Below, piece by piece: positions 1 to 11,724 of a stretch of 64,000 nt of DNA (positions are counted from its first letter, which is position 1; each line of letters opens with the position of its first letter). The notes beneath the pieces are model-generated. The model was not told the origin of the DNA and searched no databases. It was given only the letters and a program-made list of their open reading frames with translations. The position numbers were made by a program, and so were the translations under genes. This stretch comes from Rhododendron vialii (lineage: Eukaryota > Streptophyta > Magnoliopsida > Ericales > Ericaceae), in assembly GCF_030253575.1 (NCBI RefSeq), contig NC_080567.1, positions 18,067,001-18,131,000 on the forward strand, read 5' to 3'.

Positions 1-550
1 TATATGATTTACGAAATCCCCTTTGGCCTCTATAAAAACCATGCATTAGGACATTTCTCAGCGTTCTCCACCAATTTAGCTTCCCTTGGGCACACTCACT
101 CTCATGGCCACCCAACTTGTAGCCCTAGCCAAATTCCGGAAGCTTATGAACAAAAAAAGTGTCATGCAAGAGGCATCTTATGGAGAGAGAGGGAACACTC
201 TTTCTCCCTCTCAATGTGCCTTATCACATTGTCAATGGATTGAAAATCGTAGATCATTCAAAGGTGGTTCAGTGTTCTCGGTAGGCGTGCCGCAGAGGGA
301 GAGAAGCCAATGGAAGGTAAGTTCCAAAAACGAAGGCGAGGGGAGCAGAAACGGGTTCTCCAAGGATCTGGGTTATTGTTTCTGGAGTTTTCTGTTAATT
401 ATGTCCTGAATAAGGCAAAAGCGCTATACCACAACTTTTGTGCGGGTTTTAACCATCCAAGAATGGAAATCGAAACCTCCTTGGTTGATGCATATTTCTC
501 TATCCCGGTTGCTTCTGCAACAACCAGTACTGTTCCTTATGCTGTTTAAT
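1..550 (+). other. Unrecognised exon-like open stretch
   Basis: An open frame starts at ATG 104 and runs to about 315, where it meets a good donor (AAG|GTAAGT). The predicted peptide (start MATQLVALAKFRKLMNKK, Ser/Arg/Lys-rich) matches no family I recognise. It could be an exon of a gene continuing from outside the window, a captured fragment, or chance. Nothing firm can be said about function. Confidence 0.15.
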
Positions 551-1642
551 TGGTTAGGAGCGAGGGGGTGATTTACATGTAGCTATTTATTTTGAATAAA
601 GCTTTGCGCAATCTTACTTTATTTTCAGTTGGAAAATAAACTTCATGCTGGAAATCGAAGATAAATTTTCTTCTGTTATGTTGTTTCAGTTTATTTCGAG
701 TGTCTGCCTATCTAATCTATCTCTTGGACTTCGATACAAGCAGAGCCTTGTGCACAGCCATTGATCTGTTTTTCTTTTAGTCCATGAGCCTTGTGCACAG
801 CCATTGTAACACTTTCGTAGCTTATGAGGATAGGTAAGAGAGTGAGGCAGACATTAGCACCGGCACAAGGAATCTTGAATGTGCGCTACGTCCTAACTTT
901 CCATCAAATAGGAAGGTCTATAACACTGATTCACGTGTGCTATAATTTGGTGAGTGTATGTGAATACGTATTTCCTGCATATGAAGAGTGAAACTTCAGA
1001 TATTGTTATGACAACTCGAGTCAAATCATCTGCTTCCGTAGCAAAGTTGCTAGAACTTTTTAGGCTGTATGTGGACCATGAATTTGTGAATTGTAGAAAT
1101 CAATGCGGAATCTTTCACAAAAGGTGCAACCTGTTGAAGAGTGGTGCGCTTCCCATCCGTACCGTCTGGGGGGTTTTTTTTTTTTTGATCCGGTACCGTT
1201 TGGGTTTGATCCCTTCTCAGTCATCCTTTTAGTACCACCAAGGGCATTTTTAGCTTTTACTCTACTCCCAACTCAAATTTGAGTGAAAATATCTTCTAAA
1301 TTTTGTGTTCATGTTGTATTATTTTCTGTGTTTCCTAGTGGATTTCAAATTTTGATTCTCTGGAGATATTATTTGTACCAAGTCACATGGTCTAGATTTC
1401 CTCTTTTTGTTTTTTAGGGGTTTGGCAGGGAGGGGTGCTTGGGCTAACTTACATGCAACTCAACTAATCTTTTCCCAGTCTGGTCAAACGTAGGCCATCC
1501 ATGCTAGGAGTAGGAAATTTTTAAGAGAAACTCTTGCAGCCTAGTCAAAAGGATAATGATGTCGGTGAGGGTCGAACTAGACACTTGTGGTTGCAAAAGC
1601 GCTTCTCCTTTCTATCCCGAGTATGCCCTACGGGTTGTGCTA
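551..1642. other. Intergenic, no gene seen
   Basis: AT-rich DNA with only short stop-broken frames. A short phrase, gagccttgtgcacagccatt, occurs twice (near 741 and 786), suggesting a small local duplication. No domain-bearing frame was found on either strand. Confidence 0.4.
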
Positions 1643-1857
1643 CTCCTTCCGTTCCTAAATAAGTGTCCGGCGCGCAAACCTAGGTCTTTAAAAAAATGCA
1701 TTTGTTTCATTAAAAAAATCAATTTTTTTTCACAAATGAATAGATAGCAATGAGTTCTATTAGATTGTAAAAAAAAATTATATTTTTTAATGAAAAATAT
1801 GCATCTTTTGTAAGACCTAAGTTTACGCGCCGGACACTTATTTAGGGACGGAAGGAG
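1643..1857. mobile_element. Stowaway-type MITE
   Basis: A 215-bp element with terminal inverted repeats: CTCCTTCCGTTCC at the left and its near complement GGGACGGAAGGAG at the right. It is flanked by the dinucleotide TA on both sides. The arms extend inward through the TAAATAAGTGTCCGG region. This terminal sequence and TA target duplication are the hallmark of plant Stowaway (Tc1/mariner-related) MITEs. No coding capacity. Confidence 0.9.
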
Positions 1858-3240
1858 TACTTCTTTTCTGGGGCAAACAGCAGAAGTGCTAGAGTACCTT
1901 TCTTATGCAAGTTGGATGCTGAGAATGAGTGGTCATAATTTTCCCTTGACACAGGAAGAGTAGTGAGGCCACCTCTATCCTTAGATTGGCAATCACTACC
2001 TAAAGCTTTGAGCTGTGCCCGGTTAACATCTCAGTATTATATTTAACTAGGTCCTCGGTATTGGACGGCGAGATTTACCTCTGGAGATTAATCAAGTTGC
2101 ACATAAACTAGCGGTGATAGTTTAAGTTATCAAGAAACAAAACCATCTCGGTATTCTAGTAGTATGTTATGGTTGTGGTTTTTTCTGTTCTTCTTCTTCT
2201 TCATAGTAGCATTTATACTTCTATAATGCTTTTTATTCCCCTTATAATATGAGTTTTTCTTGTTTGCCAACAACGAAAAAGGTATCTATATTTGACACGC
2301 ATTTGAGTGCAAATTTTTTTTTTTACCCGAACGCACTATCATTTGTAGCAAGAAAAGTAAAATTGTGTTATCGCCTCGCATTTAAGTGCATTGGGTGGCC
2401 TTTGTGCAAAAATAGAAGTTTTTTCTTGCAAGACTCAATAATGAGCTGAGAAGTTCATAGCCAACTTGGCCAATTGGCTGTCTCTCAGTGACATGATGGT
2501 GATGATATATAGGTCCATTCACAAAGCAGACACTTAAACAAGCCCAGCTAATAAGCATATAGAGTGACAAAGAAGCTTTGTTGGTTCTTCCCAAAGGAAC
2601 CACTTCCTCTCCGGTTCTTTTAATAATCAGAACAGTTAATCTTTTAAAACTCGTCGAGAATAGCAATCTTATCAAAAATTATATTGATCGGGTACCAATA
2701 AACATATGGCTAGAAGGCATTTATCTTGAGGTAGATGGACTGAAATCATATTGATCGAAATCTGATCAATACGATTTTTGACTTGATTCGAAGACGGTGA
2801 AATACCTGGTACGCGAAACGATCCTCTCCCCTTTGCATTTCGGTACACTTAATTATCAAATGAATCATCATCAATCAAAATGTGCTTTCCCATCAGTATT
2901 GATGCACCTCCACTAGGCCTTGTTTGGTTTTCCAAAATTCAGAAACTGCCATAATGCCCACTTTTGACCACTACCAAAATTTAATGGGCATCTTTGAATA
3001 TCTTCCAAGAGTCCAATCATCTTCATTCCATCCCAAACTAGACAACCTCAGGCCAAGACCACAGTACATGTATGCATGCCTATAGATACAAGTCTGAATA
3101 TGGCTTAAGGGAACTTGATAATTCTCCAGTGCCAAATCAACTCATTGTTTCAAGAACCACTTCAAAAGGAAGCCTTTTTGCCATTTAAGAAGTATATTAT
3201 TGTTTAGCCTCTCATTTACTTTGATTCTAATCTGATCACC
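1858..3240. other. Intergenic, no gene seen
   Basis: Upstream flank of the BAHD gene. It holds short stop-broken frames only; none has a recognisable motif. Confidence 0.4.
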
Positions 3241-3243
3241 AAT

Positions 3244-3251
3244 ATAAATAC
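3244..3251 (+). promoter_or_regulatory. Probable TATA box of BAHD gene
   Basis: TATAAATA lies about 75 bp before the ATG at 3325, a normal spacing for a plant core promoter with a short 5' leader. Inference from sequence and position only. Confidence 0.55.
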
Positions 3252-3324
3252 ATATTTATGCTCTGCAACTAAAGCCATACCTATTCACCACCCCAAGATT
3301 GAGGCTAGAAGTTTAGCCATTTCA

Positions 3325-4683
3325 ATGGCAGTTGAAGGTGCAGTACATGGTTCATATGAAGTGAGCATTACAAAGAAGACAATTGTAAAAGCTACAGAGC
3401 CTCTACCAGAGCCTCATATTCTCACCCTTTCAAACCTAGACCTCCTCTCGGGCCGTTTTCCGGTAACATACTTCTATTTCTACCGCAACAATCCCCTTGT
3501 CGCGAGCTTCACTTCTGTCGTTGACGCCCTTAAATCCTCTCTTTCCAAGACTCTCACTCACTTCTACCCGTTCTCTGGTCGAGTCGTTCAAAACCAAAGC
3601 ACCAATGAGCCCGAAATAGTCTGTGACAATACCGGTGCTCTTTTCGTAGAAGCCCATTCTAACATCGCTCTAAAAGAACTTGACTTCTACAATCTCAACC
3701 AATCCCTAGAGGGAAAACTCGTATCCATCGACAACGACTACCCTCTACAAATCCAAGTAACATGTTACACTTGTGGAGGGTTGTCGATTACCTTCACGTT
3801 TGACCATGCATTAGGTGATGCAAGTGCCTTCAGTAAGTTTCTCATTACATGGTCTGAAATAGCCATGGCGAAGACGATTTCTTGCATTCCGGATCACAGG
3901 AGATACCTTCGTGCCCGAGTTCCTCCGAGTTATGACCCGTGGGTGGACCAAGCTTTCGTATCCTGCACCCTGGAAGAAATTGCCAAAATTCCCATGCCTA
4001 AAATATCGCTCAAACGTCTTTACCATATAGATGCATCGAGCATTAACAAGTTGCAAAGACTTGCTTGCATGGATGGAAGCAGCAGGACTAAAATCGAGGC
4101 TTTCTCTGCTTACATTTGGAAGGTTATGGTTCAAGCTATTGATGAGAGTCACCCGAAATGCAAAATGGGTTGGTTAGTCGATGGACGGACTAGAATGTGT
4201 AAAGATCCAAACACCATGTCAAATTACATTGGGAATGTCTTGTCTGTGGCTTTTGGGGAAGCAAGCAAGGTCGAGTTGGAGACCGGAGGATTGACAGATA
4301 TCGCCAAGATTTGTCACAACGCGATTTCAAAGGTGACCAACCGGGCTCATTTCCTGGACTTGATCGACTGGATCGAGTGCCACAGACCCGGATTGATGCT
4401 GTCGAAGGTCGTGTTGGGTCGTGCGGGTCCCGCCCTTGTGGTGTCGTCCGGGCGAAGGTTTCCGGTGACCGAGTTAGATTTTGGGTTCGGAAGTCCGGCC
4501 CTCGGGACCGTTTGTTCTACAATACAGAGGATTGGAGTTGGTTATGTAAACCAAAGGCCAAGTGCAAGAGGTGATGGGTCTTGGACCGTATCGGCGATTA
4601 TATGGCCAGAATTAGCAGCAGCACTGGAGTCGGATTCGGATCGTGTTTTTCAGCCCATGACTGCAGATCATCTTCAACTCTAA
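3325..4683 (+). CDS. BAHD acyltransferase
   Basis: Intronless 452-residue protein, a full-length member of the plant BAHD family. These cytosolic enzymes move an acyl group from acyl-CoA to an alcohol or amine in specialised, cutin/suberin or phenylpropanoid metabolism. The catalytic HxxxD motif is H161-A-L-G-D165 and the structural DFGWG motif appears as D385-F-G-F-G389, both at the usual places between and after the two lobes. The N-terminus (ITKKTIVKATEPLPEPHILTLSNLDLL) and the GDGSWTVSA C-terminal part suggest the clade often annotated as coniferyl-alcohol or fatty-alcohol/omega-hydroxyacid acyltransferase-like, but substrate cannot be read from sequence. The start follows a TATA box by about 75 bp, and there is no disruption. 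A functional gene is likely. Confidence 0.93.
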   Translation: MAVEGAVHGSYEVSITKKTIVKATEPLPEPHILTLSNLDLLSGRFPVTYFYFYRNNPLVASFTSVVDALKSSLSKTLTHFYPFSGRVVQNQSTNEPEIVCDNTGALFVEAHSNIALKELDFYNLNQSLEGKLVSIDNDYPLQIQVTCYTCGGLSITFTFDHALGDASAFSKFLITWSEIAMAKTISCIPDHRRYLRARVPPSYDPWVDQAFVSCTLEEIAKIPMPKISLKRLYHIDASSINKLQRLACMDGSSRTKIEAFSAYIWKVMVQAIDESHPKCKMGWLVDGRTRMCKDPNTMSNYIGNVLSVAFGEASKVELETGGLTDIAKICHNAISKVTNRAHFLDLIDWIECHRPGLMLSKVVLGRAGPALVVSSGRRFPVTELDFGFGSPALGTVCSTIQRIGVGYVNQRPSARGDGSWTVSAIIWPELAAALESDSDRVFQPMTADHLQL

Positions 4684-5698
4684 TCCCATTTCCATCCATT
4701 AAGCAGAATCTGCAGAAAAGAACATTTTCTCAGGGATGTAAGTGGTGTTTTCAAATGGGGATATGTATCGTGTATCATGTTTTTCTATTTTGAATCATAA
4801 TGAGATATGTATCGCGTATCGTAAGATAGTTTAAAAAAGAGCTAATATACAAGTAAAAAGTTATTACACCTAATTACATTCTAAAAATCTGCTATATGTA
4901 TGAAGAATAAGTGCTTTATATATATGAAAAAAAAAAGCATTTCAGGATGAAAATTCTAAGTCTCTCAGCTGTGGTTACCATACTGAGGCTTTCTTGTGCC
5001 TTCGTCAAGGGAAGATAAGAAAAGTCTTTATCTGATTTATTCAAAACACAATTGAAATATGTTATTCCTTCTATTCGAGCTCTAATGGACTGACTTTTTG
5101 TTATATTGTCTTTAAATGGTTTCAATCTCGCCATAATTTTATCGAACAATTTAGACCGCGTCCAAGATTTCGCTTCTTGAAATATGGTAGAACTTTTTTT
5201 CAATGAGTACTCATATGATAGGTACCGAATTAGGATATGCGGGTATATCGTCGGATACATCATCGTATTATAGGATTTGTATACAACAAGGATACGGGGT
5301 GAGATATGCATAGTATTTGGAATGAGACGCTACGAATTGAAGTATACGAATCCCGTATGTAGGCTTTTAACAAATATGGGTTATAGATGGTGAAATGCTG
5401 AAAAGGTATTTATGAATTCAAAATGAGAAGTGAGGGTTTAATGACAAATCCTCAGAGAAGATTTGAAATATCTCATTACCTTTATCTAAGAATAGGAAAA
5501 TTATAAATATTAAAGCCCTCCAAATCCATGCAATTTCATCATTTACTTTACTTCCAAGAGAGCATTTCATTACTCAACAAAATCGTGAGCAAAGGATTTC
5601 ATATAATGGCAACATAAATGCATTAGACTGTATCTACATAAATCATGTTATATTGGCCAAAAGGCAAAAACTCAACCCCAAAACTGAAAAGTGTGCTC
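4684..5698. other. Intergenic between BAHD and inhibitor genes
   Basis: AT-rich 3' flank of the acyltransferase and 5' flank of the inhibitor gene. The minus-strand frame at 4916-5311 has no recognisable domain and looks like chance. A TATA-like ATTATAAATATT lies near 5500. Confidence 0.4.
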
Positions 5699-6558
5699 AT
5701 GCAAAACTCAATGGCCGCGTGTTACTCGACTCTAGCCCTCTTGTTTTCTTTCGTAGCTGCAATTTCTGCTGCGAGCCCAACTCGAAGTCTCTGTCAGGTG
5801 CCTGCAGGGGAGTGCGGCTACGGTGAATGCACAGGAAGAACATGCCCAAATTTGTACCCAGGTATCGGTTTAATTGACAGAATCATGCACTACATTGAAA
5901 ACTGATTAACCACACACCTAGCCTTCATCCCCCATAACATGTCCTTTTCACCTCAGTCAAGGCCTTAAAGACATGGAATGTATTACATGGTCTTTTTCTT
6001 CTTTGCAGATGCAAATTACCCAGTTTATGGTCTGTGGTCAACTGATGTTGCTCGATCTTTCTGTTATATAAACGGGATAACTTGTATAGTTTGGCTACCA
6101 ATAAGGATAAATCTATGTAAAGAGGCTAAAACCTAAAATTATTGAGCCTCGGTCTACTGAGAAGACAGGTTCGTTTCTACCCAATGGTAAAATGAGAGCC
6201 AGACGTCGATGGGTTGAAACCCATAAAACGCGGTAAACACTTAACAAAAACGATTTAGGTTCACGTAGAGTTTCTGTATGTGCTGGCCTAGAAATAGCTA
6301 TAGGTTTGCAATTTTTTCAGTTGCGTATAATCTTTTGTTTGTCTCGCAGGATATAAATCTCAATGGCCGGAACTTAAGGGGGTGAGTGCAGTAACAGCAA
6401 AGAAGATTATTGAGAAGGAAAACCCATTTGTGAAAGCATGGATATATCCAGAAGGCATTTTTTTCGAGGCTATCATATGCTCCAAGCGCGTTCTTTTGTT
6501 AACTCCAGATAACGATTGCCCTAATGGTCGAGTCAGCAATTCGCCTTATGTTGGATGA
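5699..6558 (+). CDS. Secreted potato-inhibitor-I family protease inhibitor, spliced
   Basis: Proposed exons are 5699-5861 and 6350-6558, joined in phase across GT-AG borders (CCAG|GTATCG ... CGCAG|GATATA) to give about 123 residues; an internal ATG at 5711 is an alternative start. Exon 1 encodes a hydrophobic signal peptide (about residues 1-26) and a short Cys-rich segment with five cysteines (CQVPAGECGYGECTGRTC). Exon 2 carries the inhibitor domain: WPELKGVSA, then KKIIEKENP, the reactive loop after YPEG, and KRVLLLT. The family (MEROPS I13) blocks serine proteases in defence. Aligned by eye to barley CI-2, the P1/P1' pair is Ala-Ile instead of a basic or large residue. A phase-preserving 21-nt microexon (6009-6029) is possible. 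The Cys-rich insert is not typical for the family. Exon 2 is convincing; the exon-1 join is inferred. Confidence 0.72.
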
Positions 6559-7095
6559 TGAAGTGTATTCGAAGATAAGGTGGCACAATAAAAAGCTTGA
6601 GCCGATTTCGCAATCAACTCTGTCTCTAGCTTGGGTCTCCACAGATTAAAATCGATTATTCGACTCCTTGTGAACATGTATCATGCTCAGGTAGAGCATC
6701 TGATGTGGCCATTTGGTAGTCGTTGAAATTGTCATTATATATTTACCAAACGGTCGTCAAATTAGATTATTTATTTATATTAACCGGACTACAACTACAG
6801 GTTTGAATAGTATAGCGAGGAAGTCCGAGTCGATCCATAGGGAAATAAGTGTGTCAATTGCCAAAATTAACTTCTACTTTAGTCCGAGAAAAAGATAAGA
6901 TGATTTTGGATTCTAAAATACGAAATGCATAAATTGATATAACATAGAATAAAATGGAGGATAAAGATAAAATAGAGAAGGTCCTGGAATTTCGATTCAA
7001 TCCCGACTTTGTAACAATAGTATTGCATTAGTTTAAGGTCTAAATCAATTCATTCAATTATGATCCGTGGTAGCTACAAGCCCCACAAGTATCGT
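6559..7095. other. Intergenic, no gene seen
   Basis: 3' flank of the inhibitor gene. No recognisable frame. Confidence 0.35.
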
Positions 7096-7325
7096 CAAGA
7101 GGATAAATATAATTCATCATCGACATAGTCTATCTTGATTAGGCACGGATTGTCTCTGACTCTAACTGATAATCTCAACCAACTTGTCACTAATCGGCTT
7201 CGACTACTAGGTAATCTAAGAACGATCTATCACTAATCGCCTTCGATTCTACACTACACTACACTAAAATTGTCTCGGCACGATCCGTCTTCTCAGGATA
7301 GACTATCTCATTTCGTAATTATATT
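7096..7325. repeat. Duplicated block, copy 1
   Basis: About 230 bp nearly identical to 7986-8215, in the same orientation (shared landmarks: aagaggataaatataattca at the start and catttcgtaattata at the end). A dozen or so substitutions separate the copies. No coding content recognised; it may be part of an unidentified element. Confidence 0.8.
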
Positions 7326-7684
7326 CTCTATGAAAACTATTGCATGGCGTAGTGTTTGAAATCACAGAAACCAAAACACCCGATCTTGAATACTCGAGAA
7401 AATCATTTAACAAAATGGAAGATAAATAGCCATACAATTAAATTTAATATAAACCAAAACAAACCAGAAATCAAATACAATAATTAGAGTTACTTGGCCA
7501 GGATTTCCTCTACATTCCAAAGATAAAATGGAAGAGCATACAGATTTGTGGAATAGAGGCAGAGCCTTTACTCCTGGCGTGGAGCTCAACTCCTTTCCTT
7601 CTCTTGGCCTTTTGTAACGACCCAGATTTTTGACCTTTTTTTTTTCTTCTCCTTTTCCGTTATTGTAACAACCTGTATTTTTCT

Positions 7685-7691
7685 TAAAAGC

Positions 7692-7728
<37 letters not shown>

Positions 7729-7730
7729 GA
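7685..7730. repeat. (TAA)n microsatellite
   Basis: An uninterrupted run of about 13 AAT/TAA units, followed at 7856-7875 by a (CT)n run. Simple repeats between the two copies of the 230-bp block. Confidence 0.9.
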
Positions 7731-7985
7731 AATTATTTTCTTAATACATTTTTTATGCATGCAATATAGACATGCATGCATTTTATTTTTTTCCTACACA
7801 CAAGCATGCGTGCGTACACCACTTCATCTTCCTCACTTCACTCTCCTGCAATGTCTCTCTCTCTCTCTCTCTCCCTCCCACAGCTCACTCTCTCTCTAGC
7901 CATTACTCCTTCCATTTATTTTTCTCCAAGAAAAAAAAAAAACCAAATTCATCCCCCATTGCCCAAACTGAAAATTTCTTGATCA

Positions 7986-8215
7986 CCAAGAGGATAAATA
8001 TAATTCATCATCCACATAGTCTATCTTGATTAGGCATGGACCGTCTCTGACTCTAACTAATAATCTCAGCCAACCTGTCACTAATTGGCTTCGACTACTA
8101 GGTAATCTAAGAACGATTTGTCACTAATTGCCTTCGATTCTACACTACACTACACTAAAATTGTCTCGGCGCGATCCGTCTTTCTCAGGATAGACTATCT
8201 CATTTCGTAATTATA
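7986..8215. repeat. Duplicated block, copy 2
   Basis: Second copy of the 230-bp block at 7096-7325. It ends abruptly at ACTAG (8213-8217), where sequence resembling a reversed Helitron terminus begins. Confidence 0.8.
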
Positions 8216-9795
8216 CTAGAAATTGTCCGTGCCTGCTCGAAATCGGTATTCAATTCATATCCAATTTTGAAGGCCAAGGTCCCATTCGCAGAATTCTAAC
8301 TACGCAAAAAACAAAAAACAATAGCTCAAGTATATCCACCAATTAACTTGAATCATCACATAAACAAACTAACAAACTAATAGTTGTACCGCCCGTACCT
8401 GAAGACACTTAACGCCAGCCATTTAAATTCACAACCATTTCGACCACACTACAAACTACGGATCACAACTGGCACTTTATGTGCTTAAAAAAATTAAGCT
8501 TCGGACTGTAAGAATACAAAACCAGTAATTAAACTAATGATAATATAGCAACATCAAGTTTTCTAAAATCAAGAAGAAAAGACAAAACATAATCAGCCCT
8601 TCAATTGATTATAAAAATGTAATTCCGCTTCTACTAACTCATTGATAACAAAGTTGTAGACTTTCTAAGCTTCAAGCTCCAACCAACTCGATATCGATCT
8701 GTTACTGGTTAGCCAATGCAGCCTATCAAAAAAAAAAGGAAAAAAGATGGCGCTACAGTTCATATACCATTTCAATTATCTAGTAAGAAATTTAATGTCA
8801 TATGACTTGTCAAAAAAAAGAAGTAAACAACGGCAAACCATGACATACTGATTTTTACGTGGTTCATCCTAAATAGAGACCACAATTCGATTTAAAATCT
8901 ACTATAAAAATGTAATTCTACTTCTACTGAATCATTGCCCGTGCCTTCATCGAAAAATTCGTTATTCAGTATGATTTCGAGTGACCTTAGCTAGGTGTGA
9001 GCAAACTAATTGTGCCTAAAGACACATACCAATACAATTTTATCACCACCAAAAATCAATTACTCATTATGCTATTTACTTCATCGATTAATACTATAGA
9101 CAAACTCATATTTGTCCAAAAATAATGTAATTGTATAAATGACTAACATAGTATAAAACAACAACCATTACAAAACCAAACTTAAACAAATGAAATAAAA
9201 AACACATAAAAAGCCAAATTCAATACTTACCATAGTCAAATCCAATTCAAATTTTTGGTACATTCATTGCATTCAAATTCAAACATGAAAAAAAACTCAA
9301 TAATAGAGTCAACCTCATACACAAATGTAACAAAAAGGGTGCTCCGCATAGATCGTATTTAGCAAAAAGTTCATAGTTCCAAAAGTTTGTCTTCATCACT
9401 TTTCAATTGTCTTGAAAATTTTCGTTACATCACCCTACCAAAATTTCTTATATCAAAACATATTTATTTCATCCAAAGAGTAGAATTATATGAAAGAACA
9501 TAATTATGTGAATCCCCTCTTGTAAAAGTTAAATAGTAACTCAAATAAGTTACCTTAGTCATCGATCTCGTCTGTTCGTCCAAACACTATTGGGGTACAA
9601 TCATTTCTTTTGTAGATGTACTTGTGGATATACTTAACACATCTCATTCCAGCAAAAACTTCCACATTGATTTGGGGAGTGAATAGTCTAGCAAGATATG
9701 CATTGTAAGGGAATCGTTGTTATCAGTTGATTGACCACACACAAAGTACACCTAAAAAGTACAGTATAATGCTATTTAACCATTTAGAAATGATT
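8216..9795. other. AT-rich repeat-like DNA, no gene
   Basis: No frame with recognisable coding content. Phrases such as CCCGTGCCTTCA near 8940 resemble the terminal hairpins of plant Helitrons, and the region may be old Helitron body. Not provable by eye. Confidence 0.3.
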
Positions 9796-10037
9796 CGTGC
9801 ACAGTAGCTGTGCACAACAGCCTTTTTCTCCCGCCCCGGGTCGCACAAAGATGATCGGAGCCGCTCATTTCTGAAGTGATTTTGGGTGTTTTGTTAACGC
9901 CTCTAACGATATCGAACGAAGCTCATTTTTTACAGAGATCTTAAACGACATATTTTGAACAAAATGAGCGGCTCCGATCATCTTTGTGCGACCCGGGGCG
10001 GGAGAAAAAGGCTGCTGTGCACAGCAGTCTGTGCACG
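9796..10037. mobile_element. Foldback MITE sharing the (TA)n-MITE core
   Basis: A 242-bp inverted-repeat element with arms of about 75 bp: cgtgcacag at both ends, then the G+C-rich gcccgccccgggtcgcac type stretch and gatgatcggagccgctca in each arm. The inner arm resembles the conserved core of the palindromic MITEs at 38-51 kb (gatgatccgagccgctcaat, followed by tgttcaRaa in both). No coding capacity. Target duplication not clear. Confidence 0.8.
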
Positions 10038-10129
10038 TAGCACAGCTCTTAACCATTATACCAAAAAATTACAATGAAAGAATGCAAATAAAAAGGTATA
10101 CATAATTATGAATTAAGCATGGAATTGAG

Positions 10130-10330
10130 TAAGTTGTCCTTACAGTTTTCTCGAAGTCTCCGTTGAGCTGCATAAGAGAATAAAGAATTCAATTAAAGGC
10201 ATATGAAACAAATACTAATTTGATAGCTTGCGACCAAGAAATAAAAGGAAACGGATCAACTCACATGGTCATGGATGGTTAGATTGTGTATAATTAAATC
10301 TCTGATGGAGATATTTGAAATCTAAAATGG
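10130..10330 (-). repeat. Dispersed exon-like fragment, copy 1
   Basis: Shares a block with 10735-10925 and 47830-48010. Read on the minus strand, each has an exon-like piece ending CAT|GTGAGT and a piece starting CAG|CTC(A/G)A. Conservation of the splice-like borders suggests three relics of one spliced gene, possibly Helitron-borne because the 47.8-kb copy lies next to a Helitron-like end. The encoded product is not recognised. Confidence 0.55.
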
Positions 10331-10619
10331 ATCAAAATTTAACAAAGAATTAAGTACTAATAAAAAATAATAGGAGAAGAACAAAAGGAGCCTATAAATA
10401 ATGTTCAGAATATGATACCACATGGAGTGCAACTGTTTCTTCTACAACATTTTCTTTTCTTTTACTTGTGAAGCATGTAGTTTCCTTTCCCTTACTAATT
10501 TCCTTTCCCTTTGCATTTGCCTTAGTACAAATTATGAGATTAAGTAAGTGACAATATTTGGAAGAGAATTGAAAAATGATAGAATTTTCCTCAAAAAAAT
10601 TCTTTCTTATCACAAAAAA

Positions 10620-10712
10620 CTTAACCTTTGTACAAAAAACTGAAAAATGAAAGAATTTTTTCTCGAAAAAACTTAATCTTTGTACAAAAAACTGAAAAAT
10701 GAAAGAATTCAA
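10620..10712. repeat. 52-bp tandem duplication
   Basis: The phrase beginning ttaaYctttgtacaaaaaac is repeated with a period of about 52 bp (10621 and 10673), including gaaaaatgaaagaatt. Confidence 0.75.
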
Positions 10713-10734
10713 AGAAGAATTAATATAGTTGATC

Positions 10735-10925
10735 TTACAGCTTTCTTGAACTCAGGATCGAGCTGCATAACAAAATGAAGAATTAAATGAATTGCATTTG
10801 AACAAATACTTCGATAACCTATGACCATGCTATAAAATGAAACGGATTGACTCACATGCCCATAGATGATCAGTTTTTCCATGTCTAAAAGTCTTAAGAG
10901 TTACCTGAAACGGATCAACATCAAA
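10735..10925 (-). repeat. Dispersed exon-like fragment, copy 2
   Basis: Second copy of the fragment at 10130-10330. It has the same order of blocks: CAG|CTCGATCC on the minus strand, then the CATGTGAGTC donor-like border near 10855. Confidence 0.55.
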
Positions 10926-11139
10926 ATATATTACATCCATCAAGATTCAAATGAAATCCAACATCATCTCAATTCAAATTTATTTAACCACTATTCAACC
11001 ATTTAAAAGCCTAATAACATGATTTTAAAAAATCCGTGCTTTGAAAGTCAAATATTCCAATCTTTTTTTGGTAAAAAGATTTGATTCATGTTTGGTTTCG
11101 GGAAAAAAAAACCCAATCAACGAAAATTCATTACCAAAA

Positions 11140-11265
11140 TTTTTCCCGTTTAATCACCCAATCAAGTCACCAAAATTCTTCCCGTATAATCACCAAAATT
11201 CTTCCCGCATAATCACCAAAATTCTTCCCTATAAATCAGTCATTATATTTACCAAAATTCTTCCA
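11140..11265. repeat. Short minisatellite, about 25-bp unit
   Basis: Four to five imperfect copies of a unit containing caccaaaattcttccc. Lies in non-coding AT-rich DNA. Confidence 0.75.
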
Positions 11266-11724
11266 TATAATGTCAAACATTGTTCACCCAAACATATAAT
11301 GTCCATAATGGCAAAAGATTGACCAAAAATTTCGTCCATAATTAACTCAATATAATGTCAACCCAAAAAATTCGTTCATTGCCAAAAAAAACTGACCATG
11401 TTGAACATCTCAACGGCTAGGATTTATGCAGAGAAATGTATGTTAAATCAAACGGTTAAGAATTATGTAGGAAAAATGTGTGGGCCACCACACCGTCGCG
11501 AATTGTATTGTTGATGTCAATTGTTATTACTCTATATAAAAATTCGATAGAATTTTTGAGAGTTTAATTGTTGCTTATTTATCACAATAGGTTAATACTT
11601 AATACTACAGGCCGGGGCACACGATGCGTGTGTAAGTCAGATTTGGATAAAATTTGTGAAAAATCGAACAAACAAATAAGTGGGAAACATTTTTACCAAA
11701 ATTTTTGGCTACACATTATTTACA

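Noticed and set aside
4916..5311. 131-residue minus-strand frame 3' of the BAHD gene
   Set aside because: No recognisable motif, AT-driven composition, no homologous exon context.
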